From CAZYFH01 sp964646815 (lineage in GTDB: Bacteria > Acidobacteriota > Vicinamibacteria > Vicinamibacterales > UBA8438), in assembly GCA_964646815.1 (NCBI GenBank), contig CAZYFH010000002.1, forward strand, positions 124,001-188,000: a stretch of DNA of 64,000 nt, in the 5' to 3' direction. Made by a program: the position numbers and the translations under genes. The notes under the pieces were generated by a model. It did no database searches. It saw only the letters and a program-made list of their open reading frames with translations, and was not told the origin of the DNA. This document shows, piece after piece, positions 52,965 to 61,008 of the stretch. Numbering within the stretch: position 1 is the stretch's first letter; each line of letters opens with the position of its first letter.

Positions 52965-53678
52965 TCAATCCACCTGGCGAAACATCCGATCCCACCGCGT
53001 GCGTGTGAAGAAGTGGGTGACGACCGACGTCATCCGCCGGACGGTGGCGCCGAGACCAGTGTCGGCGAACAACTCCGGTGCCTGGGCGTCATAGGACCAG
53101 TAAATGACGACCGCCTTCCCCTTAAGGTGGCCGTGCGGCAACGTACCCCAATACCGGCTGTCTTCGGAGTTGTCGCGGTTGTCCCCCATCACGAAGTAGT
53201 GCCCTGGCGGGATCGACACCGGCCCGTGGTTGTCTCGCCCGTCGAGCGCAAACGCCCCGTCTGGTAGGCTCGTCATGCGACTGGGTAGATATGGCTCATC
53301 GAGCGGCACCGCGTCGATATGCACCGTCTTGTCACGAACCTCGAGCGTCTCACCCGGCAGGCCGACGACCCGCTTGATGAAATCGCGGTCGGGCGAGTTG
53401 GGAAACTTGAACACCACGATGTCACCGCGCTGCACGTCGCCGGTCGGCAACAACACACGCTCCGCCGCTGAGGCAGTCGGACTGAAGAGGTACTTGTTGA
53501 CGAGCAGATGGTCGCCGATGAGCAGGTTGTTTTCCATCGAGCCCGTGGGGATCTTGAACGCCTGCACGACCCACGTTCGAATGAAGAACGCCAGGATCAC
53601 GGCGATAACGATGGACTCGAAGTACTCACGCAGGGTGGACTTACGGAACGATGCAGCGGGGACCGGTGCGTCAGTCAT
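52965..53678 (-). CDS. lepB: Signal peptidase I
   Basis: LepB is the inner-membrane serine protease that removes signal peptides from exported proteins. The 237-residue protein has one N-terminal helix (FESIVIAVILAFFIRTWVV) followed by the catalytic Ser box PTGSMENNLLIGD. The catalytic Lys lies in RDFIKRVVGLPGE, and GHYFVMGDNRDNSEDSRYWG is the C-terminal signature. It overlaps lepA by eight bases. Confidence 0.96.
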   Translation of the reverse strand: MTDAPVPAASFRKSTLREYFESIVIAVILAFFIRTWVVQAFKIPTGSMENNLLIGDHLLVNKYLFSPTASAAERVLLPTGDVQRGDIVVFKFPNSPDRDFIKRVVGLPGETLEVRDKTVHIDAVPLDEPYLPSRMTSLPDGAFALDGRDNHGPVSIPPGHYFVMGDNRDNSEDSRYWGTLPHGHLKGKAVVIYWSYDAQAPELFADTGLGATVRRMTSVVTHFFTRTRWDRMFRQVD

Positions 53679-55473
53679 CGCCCACCTTGAGAACCGCCAG
53701 AAATGCTTCCTGAGGAATCTCCACGCTCCCGACCCGCTTCATCCGACGCTTTCCTTCCTTCTGTTTCTCGAGGAGCTTGCGCTTCCGTGAAATATCGCCG
53801 CCGTAGCATTTGGCCAGCACGTTCTTCCGCAGCGCTCGGACGCTCTCGCGCGCAATGACGCGGGTACCAATTGCGGCTTGGATCGCGACGTCAAACATCT
53901 GACGCGGGATGAGCTGGCGCATTCTCGCCGCCAACGCGCGGCCGCGCGTGTAGGCCATGTCCCTGTGCACGATGACGGACAGCGCATCGACCGGGTCGCC
54001 GTTGACCAGCAGGTCCAGCTTAACGAGCGGCGCTTCACGGTACCCCGTGACATGATAATCGAGTGACGCGTATCCACGCGATATCGTCTTGAGCCGATCG
54101 TAGAAATCAAGCACGACTTCATTGAAGGGCAGCTCGTAGGAGATCAGCACGCGGTGCGACGCGTGGTACTCGAGGTTTTTCTGCACACCCCGCTTCTCCT
54201 GACAGAGCTGCAGTATGGCGCCGACCTGGTCAGCCGGCGTTAGGATCATCGCGGTGATGATCGGCTCCTCGACCTTGGCGACGCGGCTCACCTCGGGCAG
54301 CTTTGCGGGACTGTCGATTTCCCGGACCTCGCCATCGGTCGTCGTCACACGGTAGAGCACACCCGGCGCGGTCGTCACCAGGTCCATGTGGAACTCGCGC
54401 TCCAGCCGCTCCTGGACGATATCCAGGTGCAGCAGGCCGAGGAACCCACACCGAAAACCGAACCCAAGCGCGGCAGACGTTTCCGGCTCAAAGAAAAATG
54501 ATGCATCGTTCAGTCGCAGCTTCTCGAGGGCCTCGCGGAGATCCGCGTACTGATGGCTCTCGACCGGATAGAGACCGGCAAACACCATCGGCTTCAATTC
54601 CTTAAAACCGGGGAACGGACTCGCTGTCGGTCGGGCCGTCTCAGTGACCGTGTCGCCGACGCGGGCGTCGGTGACATTCTTGATGTTGGCGATGACGAAT
54701 CCCACCTCACCAACGGAGAGCTGGTCGACGGTCTCGAGCTTTGGTGAGAACACCCCGACTCGTTCCACCTCGTAGTCTTGGGCGGCCTCCATCAATCGAA
54801 TCCGCATCCGGGGCCCGATCGCGCCATCGATGACTCGAATGAGCACGATGACGCCGCGGTAGGCGTCGTACCAGGAATCAAAGATCAGCGCCTTCAACGG
54901 CGCATCGGGGTCGCCCTCGGGCGGCGGCAGGCGGGCGACGATGGCCTCGAGCACCTCGACCGTTCCACGGCCTTCCTTCGCGCTGGCCAGCAGCGCGTCC
55001 GCGGCGTCGAGCCCGACGAGGTCCTCGATCTGGAGCGCTGCCTCGTCGGGCATCGCGCCTGGCAGATCGATCTTGTTAATGACCGGGATGATCTCAAGAC
55101 CGTGGTCGACCGCGAGATAGGCGTTGGCCACGGTCTGCGCCTCAACGCCCTGGGAGGCGTCGACGAGCAGCAGCGCGCCCTCGCATGCCGCCAGCGACCG
55201 CGTCACTTCGTAGGAGAAGTCGACGTGGCCCGGTGTATCGATGAGGTTCAGGACGTAGGACTGACCGTCACGTGCGACATAGGACAAGCGAACCGAGTGG
55301 GCCTTGATCGTGATGCCACGTTCCCGCTCCAGGTCCATACTGTCGAGGACCTGCGCCTCCATCTCGCGGGGCCGCAGCGCGCCGGTCTGCTCCAGAAAGC
55401 GGTCCGCCAGCGTCGATTTTCCATGATCGATGTGGGCGATAATCGAGAAATTGCGAATGCGATGATGATTCAT
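53671..55473 (-). CDS. lepA: Elongation factor 4 (LepA)
   Basis: LepA is a ribosomal GTPase acting in translation initiation or back-translocation. The 600-residue protein has the G1 loop AHIDHGKSTLADR, G3 DTPGHVDF and G4 NKIDL. The LepA-specific C-terminal domain contains AKCYGGDISRKRKLLEKQKEGKRRMK. The length is typical. It heads the lepA-lepB pair. Confidence 0.98.
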   Translation of the reverse strand: MNHHRIRNFSIIAHIDHGKSTLADRFLEQTGALRPREMEAQVLDSMDLERERGITIKAHSVRLSYVARDGQSYVLNLIDTPGHVDFSYEVTRSLAACEGALLLVDASQGVEAQTVANAYLAVDHGLEIIPVINKIDLPGAMPDEAALQIEDLVGLDAADALLASAKEGRGTVEVLEAIVARLPPPEGDPDAPLKALIFDSWYDAYRGVIVLIRVIDGAIGPRMRIRLMEAAQDYEVERVGVFSPKLETVDQLSVGEVGFVIANIKNVTDARVGDTVTETARPTASPFPGFKELKPMVFAGLYPVESHQYADLREALEKLRLNDASFFFEPETSAALGFGFRCGFLGLLHLDIVQERLEREFHMDLVTTAPGVLYRVTTTDGEVREIDSPAKLPEVSRVAKVEEPIITAMILTPADQVGAILQLCQEKRGVQKNLEYHASHRVLISYELPFNEVVLDFYDRLKTISRGYASLDYHVTGYREAPLVKLDLLVNGDPVDALSVIVHRDMAYTRGRALAARMRQLIPRQMFDVAIQAAIGTRVIARESVRALRKNVLAKCYGGDISRKRKLLEKQKEGKRRMKRVGSVEIPQEAFLAVLKVGDD

Positions 55474-55547
55474 CGAGCGGCGCAGAACTGCGGGTCAATT
55501 GTACGGGACCTGATTCAGACCGCGCTGAGTGATTCCGGTCGGACCGC

Positions 55548-56003
55548 TTACGGACCGTGTGACGCGAAGACCTCGACGTTGCCGTGGTCATCGAACGTGT
55601 AGACGTTGTAGGCCACCGGGTTGGGGCCCTCCATTCCCGGCGATCCGGGCGGCATCCCTGGGACGGTAAGTCCGACGACCGGCGGCCGCTCCTCGAGCAG
55701 TCGCAGCACATCCGTAGCGGGCACATGCCCCTCGATCACGTAGCCGTCGACGATCGCCGTGTGGCACGACGTCATGCGCGGCGGGACGCCCCGTTCACGC
55801 TTCAGCGGGACCACGCTGCGAACATCCGTCGTCTTCACGTTCAAGCCGTGTTCGCGCAGGTGAACCACCCACCCCATGCAGCAGCCTCACGTGGGACTCT
55901 TGTAGACGTCCACCTCGGGCGCCTCCTGGGCGCCAACGACATACAGACCGACCCCCGAGAGACCGAGAAATGCGGTAAGCATGGCGATGCGCATCGTCTT
56001 CAC
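55548..56003 (-). CDS. DUF411 metal-binding protein with in-frame UGA at the first CGCC cysteine: candidate selenoprotein
   Basis: The 151-codon frame starts at GTG 56003 with AAGGAG five bases upstream. It has a signal peptide (MRIAMLTAFLGLSGVGLYVV, then AQEA) and reads VDVYKSPT-UGA-GCCMGW (UGA at 55887-55889, codon 39). Every other DUF411 hallmark follows in the same frame: GVPPRMTSCHTAIVDGY, VIEGHVPATDV and VPGMPPGSPGMEG. In the family the UGA position is the first Cys of CGCC, a presumed copper-binding site in a periplasmic protein. There is no other lesion. A SECIS-like hairpin follows (55855-55880). Either selenocysteine is inserted here or this is a single-nonsense pseudogene. No sel genes are in the window. 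Confidence 0.65.
55855..55880 (-). promoter_or_regulatory. Candidate bacterial SECIS hairpin in the DUF411 gene
   Basis: Counting from the base after UGA, GCA (8-10) pairs with UGC (29-31), with U7-G32 below. Bases 11-13 (UGG) bulge out, and GGUG (14-17) pairs with CACC (25-28). The seven-base loop GGUGGUU starts 18 bases after UGA. A bulged U, Gs at the start of the loop and this spacing are the features known for bacterial SECIS elements. Confidence 0.45.
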
Positions 56004-56182
56004 TGGCACTCCTTCGAGTCTTCACTGGACGGGGTTTCACCCCGATCCCCCGCGCCGGTGCGCGTCGTGGCCGTTTGCCGCCGGCCCCACACGACTACGA
56101 AATCCTCGTTTCGTACTGCACAACGGCCTACGTCTGGAGGACGCCCCGACTCACCTAGACTCTAACAATTATATGGAAAAGG
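56004..56182 (-). other. Leader region upstream of the DUF411 gene
   Basis: No gene is seen. TATAAT on the minus strand (56169-56174), just after the citrate synthase stop, could be the -10 for the DUF411 gene, giving a leader of about 160 bases. Confidence 0.4.
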
Positions 56183-57340
56183 TCACCGTTGTTCGAGCGG
56201 CACGTACGGCTGTGGGTGCTCGGGCCCGATGTATTCAGCGCGCGGACGGATCAGGCGGTTGTTAGCATATTGCTCCAGCACGTGCGCGGTCCAGCCAGCC
56301 GTCCGGCTGACCGCGAAGATCGGCGTAAAGAGATCAATGGGTATCCCAAGCAGGTGGTAGGTGGACGCCGAGTAAAAATCGACGTTGGCGTCGATCTTCC
56401 TCTCCGCCGTCATCACCGCCTCGATCCGCCGAGACATCTCGAACCAGCGGGTTTTCCCGATCCGTTCGCCGATCTGCTTCGACATCTGCCGGAGGTGTGT
56501 CGCGCGGGGGTCTTCAGTGCGGTACACCCGATGCCCGAAGCCGGGCACCTTATCCTGGCGGGCGAGCATGCCGCGGACCGTCGCGTCGATCCGAGCGTCG
56601 TCGGCGTCCTCTCCGATCGCCAGCAGCATCTTCATCACGTCAGCGTTGGCGCCGCCATGGAGTGGCCCCTTGAGCGCGCCGATCCCCGACACCACAGCCG
56701 AGTGGACGTCGCTCAGCGTAGCGGCGGTCACCCGCGCCGCGAACGTCGACGCGTTCAGCTCGTGGTCCGCATGGAGCACCAACGCCACGTCGAGGGCGCG
56801 CGCCGCGAGCCCCGACGGTCGGGTGCCGGTCAGCATCAGGAGAAAATTCGCCGCGTGCGACAGAGCCGGATCCGGGTCAATAGCCCCCCCGCCGGCGGTC
56901 ATCCGCCCGTAGGTGGCGACCACGCTGGCCACCTGTGCTGTCAGCCGAACGGCCTTGCGATACGCTGCGGCGGGGGACCGATCCTCCGACTCCGGGTCGT
57001 AGTGCGCCAGCGTGGACACAAGCGTGCGGAGTGCGTCCATTGCGTGTCCTCGCGGCAGCATGCGCACCTGGCGCAGCATCGCCTCGGGTAAAGCTCTGGC
57101 GCCCGCGAGCGCGGTCCGCAGATCGCCGAGCTCCGCCCGCGTCGGGAGGCGCCGGTGCCAGAGCAGGTAGCACACCTCTTCGAAGGTCGCTTCGCGGGCG
57201 AGATCGTGGATGTCGTGGCCGCAGTAGGCCAGCACCCCCTGGTCGCCGTCGATATAACAGATCGCCGACGACGTCGCGACGACGCCTTCGAGACCCGCCC
57301 TGGTGCGCGACTCCTGTGGCATGGCGCTCCGTGCGGTCAT
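56183..57340 (-). CDS. gltA: Citrate synthase family protein
   Basis: The 385-residue protein has the two catalytic His regions (GALKGPLHGGANADVM and VPGFGHRVYRTEDPRA) and the catalytic Asp in DANVDFYSASTYHLLGIP. The short length and N terminus starting near GLEGVVATSSAICYIDG fit the citrate/2-methylcitrate synthase group. It condenses acetyl-CoA or propionyl-CoA with oxaloacetate. ATG 57340 is chosen; ATG 57322 is possible, and the upstream extension is not family-like. Citrate and methylcitrate synthases cannot be separated by eye. Confidence 0.92.
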   Translation of the reverse strand: MTARSAMPQESRTRAGLEGVVATSSAICYIDGDQGVLAYCGHDIHDLAREATFEEVCYLLWHRRLPTRAELGDLRTALAGARALPEAMLRQVRMLPRGHAMDALRTLVSTLAHYDPESEDRSPAAAYRKAVRLTAQVASVVATYGRMTAGGGAIDPDPALSHAANFLLMLTGTRPSGLAARALDVALVLHADHELNASTFAARVTAATLSDVHSAVVSGIGALKGPLHGGANADVMKMLLAIGEDADDARIDATVRGMLARQDKVPGFGHRVYRTEDPRATHLRQMSKQIGERIGKTRWFEMSRRIEAVMTAERKIDANVDFYSASTYHLLGIPIDLFTPIFAVSRTAGWTAHVLEQYANNRLIRPRAEYIGPEHPQPYVPLEQR

Positions 57341-57462
57341 CGGACCGGATGATAGGCGAGCGGCGTCGATCGATCCGCCTCGAACGACTCGCACGTGGAT
57401 GGGCGGCACGCCGGTGGACGCGGCGATCGACCACGACCTTTTGTGTAAAAATACGCGAAGTT

Positions 57463-57488
57463 GCACCATTCGGCGCCGAACATGGTGC
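57463..57488. promoter_or_regulatory. Inverted repeat between gltA and larB (possible operator)
   Basis: GCACCA and TGGTGC flank the perfect palindrome TTCGGCGCCGAA, making a 26-bp dyad in the 267-bp divergent spacer. It could bind a dimeric regulator of one or both genes. Confidence 0.4.
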
Positions 57489-57607
57489 GACGGGCGAGCG
57501 AGCCGCTAGACAAGCCAACAACCAGCGTCTCGCGCGAAGGGCACATCAGGCGGCGACGGTACATCCCGAACCGCACGGCGCGCAAGTCGGCCGGTTGGCG
57601 TCCCGGT

Positions 57608-58372
57608 ATGAATCACGAGCAGTTGCAGGCGCTCCTAGCGGACGTCGCGCGCGGCACCCTCTCGGCGGCCGAGGCGGAGCCACGGCTCCTAGACCTCGCG
57701 CGCCGCGCATCGTTCGAAGATCTCGGGTTCGCTCGCGTGGACCATCACCGCGCGGTCCGACAGCGGTTCCCCGAGGTCGTCTTCGGTGCCGGCAAGACCC
57801 CAGCACAGGTGGCCGCGATCGCCGAACGCATCGTCGCCGCCGGCCAGAATCTCCTCGTCACCCGCACGGACACCGCCTCCTTCGCGGCCGTGCGCCGCGC
57901 GATCCCCGGCGCGGTGTTTCACGACACGGCCCGGGCCATCACCCACACCACCGCCACGCGGGAACCGAGCGGACGGGGGGTGATTCTTGTGACGTCCGCC
58001 GGGACCTCCGACCTCCCAGTGGCGGAAGAGGCGCGCGTCGCCGCGGAGGCGCTGGGCAACCGCGTCGAGGCGCTCTACGACGTCGGGGTGGCCGGCGTGC
58101 ATCGGTTGCTGGCCGAGCAAGACCGGCTGAGCGCCGCCCGCGTGATCATTGCGGTGGCGGGAATGGAAGGGGCGTTGCCGAGCGTGATCGGCGGTCTGGT
58201 AAGTGCCCCGGTCATCGCCGTGCCGACCAGTGTCGGATACGGCGCGAGCTTCGGCGGGCTGACGGCCTTGCTCGGCATGCTCAACAGCTGCGCAGCAGGG
58301 GTAGCGGTCGTCAATATCGACAATGGCTTTGGTGCCGCCGCTATGGCGAGCACCATCACTCACCTCGACTAG
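57608..58372 (+). CDS. larB: LarB-type AIR-carboxylase-fold protein
   Basis: The 254-residue protein begins MNHEQLQALLADVARGTLS. It then shows FGAGKTPAQVAAIAERI, the AIR-carboxylase-like VTSAGTSDLPVAEEA, VYDVGVAG-like LYDVGVAGVHRLL and VPTSVGYGASFGGLTALLGM. LarB carboxylates and cleaves nicotinic acid adenine dinucleotide in synthesis of the nickel-pincer cofactor of lactate racemase. LarC, LarE and LarA are not adjacent. ATG 57608 gives the family-typical N terminus; the frame extends further upstream without conserved features. Confidence 0.9.
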   Translation: MNHEQLQALLADVARGTLSAAEAEPRLLDLARRASFEDLGFARVDHHRAVRQRFPEVVFGAGKTPAQVAAIAERIVAAGQNLLVTRTDTASFAAVRRAIPGAVFHDTARAITHTTATREPSGRGVILVTSAGTSDLPVAEEARVAAEALGNRVEALYDVGVAGVHRLLAEQDRLSAARVIIAVAGMEGALPSVIGGLVSAPVIAVPTSVGYGASFGGLTALLGMLNSCAAGVAVVNIDNGFGAAAMASTITHLD

Positions 58373-58381
58373 GATTTATCC

Positions 58382-60835
58382 GTGATCGACGATGCGGCGC
58401 TCCGGGCACTCGAGTTCGACCGGATCGTCGAAGTCGTCCGCAGTCTCGCGCTGACACCGCTCGGCGCCGCCGCCCTCGGTGCCATGCGCCCCCACAGCGA
58501 CACCCGGGCGATCCAGACCGCGCTGTCAACGACGACAGAGGGCGTGGCCTATCTGGACGCGAACCCGCCGTTTCCGCTCGAGGGCCCCGAGGACCTCGGC
58601 GACATCCTCGCCGCCCTGGCCATCGAGGGACGGCTGCTCGACGCCCGCCAACTGGTCGGGCTTGCGACGTTTCTCGCATCGGTCGCTGCCGCCCGCGCGG
58701 CGGTCGCCCGCGCGAGCGGCGGGCCGTTCCCTGCGCTGCGGGCCCTCGTCGACGGGTGCCACGCCTTCGAACGCGAGGTCGCCGACATACGGGGGGCGAT
58801 TGATGATCAGGGCGAGGTCGCGGACGGCGCGTCGCCGGAGCTACGCGCGATTCGTGACCGGCTGCGCAAGCAGCGGGGTCGCTTGCGGAACATGTTCGAG
58901 TCGTATCTCCGGGGACCCGAGACCGTCAAATACCTGCAAGAGCAGATCGTCACCGAACGGAACGGCCGCTTTGTGTTGGTGGTGCGGTCGCAACATCGCA
59001 GCGCGATTCCAGGCATCGTGCACGGCAGCTCCGGTAGCGGTGCCAGCCTTTTCCTCGAGCCGCTGAGCACCGTCGAGGTCAACAATGACATCGTGGCTCT
59101 GGAACAGGACGAGGCACGCGAGGTCGCCCGCATCCTCCTGGCTCTGGCCAACGCACTTCGCCAACGCGGCCTGGACCTGCGGCACACTCTGACGGCTGCC
59201 ACGGACCTCGACGTGATTCAGGCGCGGGCGAGCGTATCGGCGTTGTATGGCGGCGTCGAGCCACAACTGGTTCCCGAACCTCGAATCGAGCTCCCCGCCG
59301 CCCGCCACCCGCTGCTGATTCCAGCGATCCGCGCGCGGACGCGCGAGCTGACCGAAGACCAGGTTCCCATCGCCACGGATCCGGTGGCCGTCGACATTCG
59401 GCTGGCACCGCCCACCGGCGCGCTGGTCGTGACCGGCCCGAATACCGGTGGCAAGACAGTGGCGCTCAAGGCCACCGGACTGCTCGTCCTGATGGCGCAG
59501 GCCGGACTCCACGTGCCGGCTGGGCGTGGCGCTCAAGTTGCCGTCTTCCGGTCGGTGTTCGCCGATATCGGCGATGAGCAATCGCTCACCAGCAGCCTGT
59601 CGACGTTCTCGGGCCACATCACGAACATCGTCGAGATGGACCGCCGCCTCGCGCTGCCGGCGCTGGTGTTGCTCGATGAGATGGGCGCCGGCACCGACCC
59701 CACCGAGGGCGGGGCACTCGCCGCGGCAATCGTCGAGCGGTTCCGCAGCCGCGGTGCCCTAGTCGTGGCGACGACGCACGACGACATACTCAAGTCGTAC
59801 GCGTCGACCACCGATGGGGTCACTTGCGCCGGCTTCGGGTTCGACCCGGAGACGTACGCGCCGACCTATCAATTAACCTATGGCACACCGGGCCGCAGTC
59901 TCGCGCTCGAAATTGCCGCTCGGCTCGGCGTCGCCACGGAGGTCATCGATGACGCGCGCGCGCGCCGGAGCGCGCGCGAAGCGCAGCTGGCGGACCACCT
60001 GGCGCGAGTGGATGCGGAGACACGGGAGCTCAAGGTACGCCAGGCCGAGGTTGCCGACCAACGAGCGGATGTCACCCGCGCGCGCGTAGATCTCGGCGCT
60101 GCACAGCGCGCGCTCAAGGAGCGTGAGCACGCCGCACGCGGCCGCTTCGCGGGTGGCCTCGATGCCCATCTGCGTACCGCACGGCGGGAAGTCGACGCGA
60201 TCGTGAACGGGCTGCGCATCCGCGCCGCACAACTTGAGGGGCAGGCTGCAGGCCGGCCGCGCCTCGCCACCGGTGAGACGGGTAGGCTGCGACGCGAGGC
60301 AACCGACGCCCTGCAAGCCGTGGCGGCGAACGCCGGCGCGTCGGTTGCCGTCGCCGGAGAGACACGCTTCGGAAGCACGACCGATGATGCCCCGCCCGCC
60401 GTCGGCAGCCGGGTCATGGTCAAGAGCTTGCAGCTCGAAGGCACGGTCGTGGCAACGCACGAGCGGGAGGCGGAGGTCGAGGCGCGCGGCAAGCGCCTTC
60501 ACGTGCGGTTCGACGACGTGCGCCTCCTCGCCACCGGCGACGAGACGACTGGCGGCGGGATCACGGTCGACGTGCGGAGTCCAAACGAACCACTTGAGGA
60601 GCTCAACGTGATTGGATGCCGCGTGGATGAAGCGTTGTCGCGCGTGGAAAAGTACATGGACCAGGCAATCATCAGCGAGCAACGCCAACTGCGGGTCATT
60701 CACGGGCATGGGACGGGTCAGCTCCGCCGCGCGATTGCCAGCTTCCTCGACCACCACCCGCAAGTGGCGACGTTTGCGCTAGCGTCCCCCGAGCACGGGG
60801 GCCGCGGTGTCACGGTCATAGCACTCAAGGACTAG
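58382..60835 (+). CDS. mutS2: Endonuclease MutS2
   Basis: The 817-residue MutS2 has the MutS core and clamp, the ATPase Walker A VTGPNTGGKTVALKATG, and the signature segment DEQSLTSSLSTFSGH. Walker B is LVLLDEMGAGTDPTEG. After the MutS2-specific coiled coil, a KOW-like and Smr endonuclease domain follow (IGCRVDEALSRVEKY, HGHGTGQLRRAI). MutS2 suppresses recombination or rescues collided ribosomes. GTG 58382 follows the larB stop by nine bases. The final codon TAG lies in CTAG at the left end of the element at 60832-60996. Confidence 0.95.
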   Translation: MIDDAALRALEFDRIVEVVRSLALTPLGAAALGAMRPHSDTRAIQTALSTTTEGVAYLDANPPFPLEGPEDLGDILAALAIEGRLLDARQLVGLATFLASVAAARAAVARASGGPFPALRALVDGCHAFEREVADIRGAIDDQGEVADGASPELRAIRDRLRKQRGRLRNMFESYLRGPETVKYLQEQIVTERNGRFVLVVRSQHRSAIPGIVHGSSGSGASLFLEPLSTVEVNNDIVALEQDEAREVARILLALANALRQRGLDLRHTLTAATDLDVIQARASVSALYGGVEPQLVPEPRIELPAARHPLLIPAIRARTRELTEDQVPIATDPVAVDIRLAPPTGALVVTGPNTGGKTVALKATGLLVLMAQAGLHVPAGRGAQVAVFRSVFADIGDEQSLTSSLSTFSGHITNIVEMDRRLALPALVLLDEMGAGTDPTEGGALAAAIVERFRSRGALVVATTHDDILKSYASTTDGVTCAGFGFDPETYAPTYQLTYGTPGRSLALEIAARLGVATEVIDDARARRSAREAQLADHLARVDAETRELKVRQAEVADQRADVTRARVDLGAAQRALKEREHAARGRFAGGLDAHLRTARREVDAIVNGLRIRAAQLEGQAAGRPRLATGETGRLRREATDALQAVAANAGASVAVAGETRFGSTTDDAPPAVGSRVMVKSLQLEGTVVATHEREAEVEARGKRLHVRFDDVRLLATGDETTGGGITVDVRSPNEPLEELNVIGCRVDEALSRVEKYMDQAIISEQRQLRVIHGHGTGQLRRAIASFLDHHPQVATFALASPEHGGRGVTVIALKD

Positions 60836-60996
60836 TGGCCTGCACGGCCATTTCTGGAGTGCGGTCCGAGCCGCGACGCCCGGCTGGCAAGGCGTGACGA
60901 GGGAGCATGTTCCGTATATATGACCGAGGAACACCGCTGGTAGGAGGTGCGTCCCGGCCGGAAATCGCTCTACAAATAGCTATTACAGTCCACTAG
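60832..60996. mobile_element. MITE-like element, 165 bp, CTAG-ended terminal inverted repeats
   Basis: It starts CTAGTGGCCTGC at the mutS2 stop codon and ends TACAGTCCACTAG. The interior 60877-60907 matches the element at 7041-7218 at 28 of 31 bases, and a CCGTATRTATGACCG-like stretch follows in both. It has no coding capacity. TACAGT at its right end (60984-60989) points towards dnaG and could act as a -10. Confidence 0.85.
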
Positions 60997-61008
60997 GACG
61001 CGCGGATC

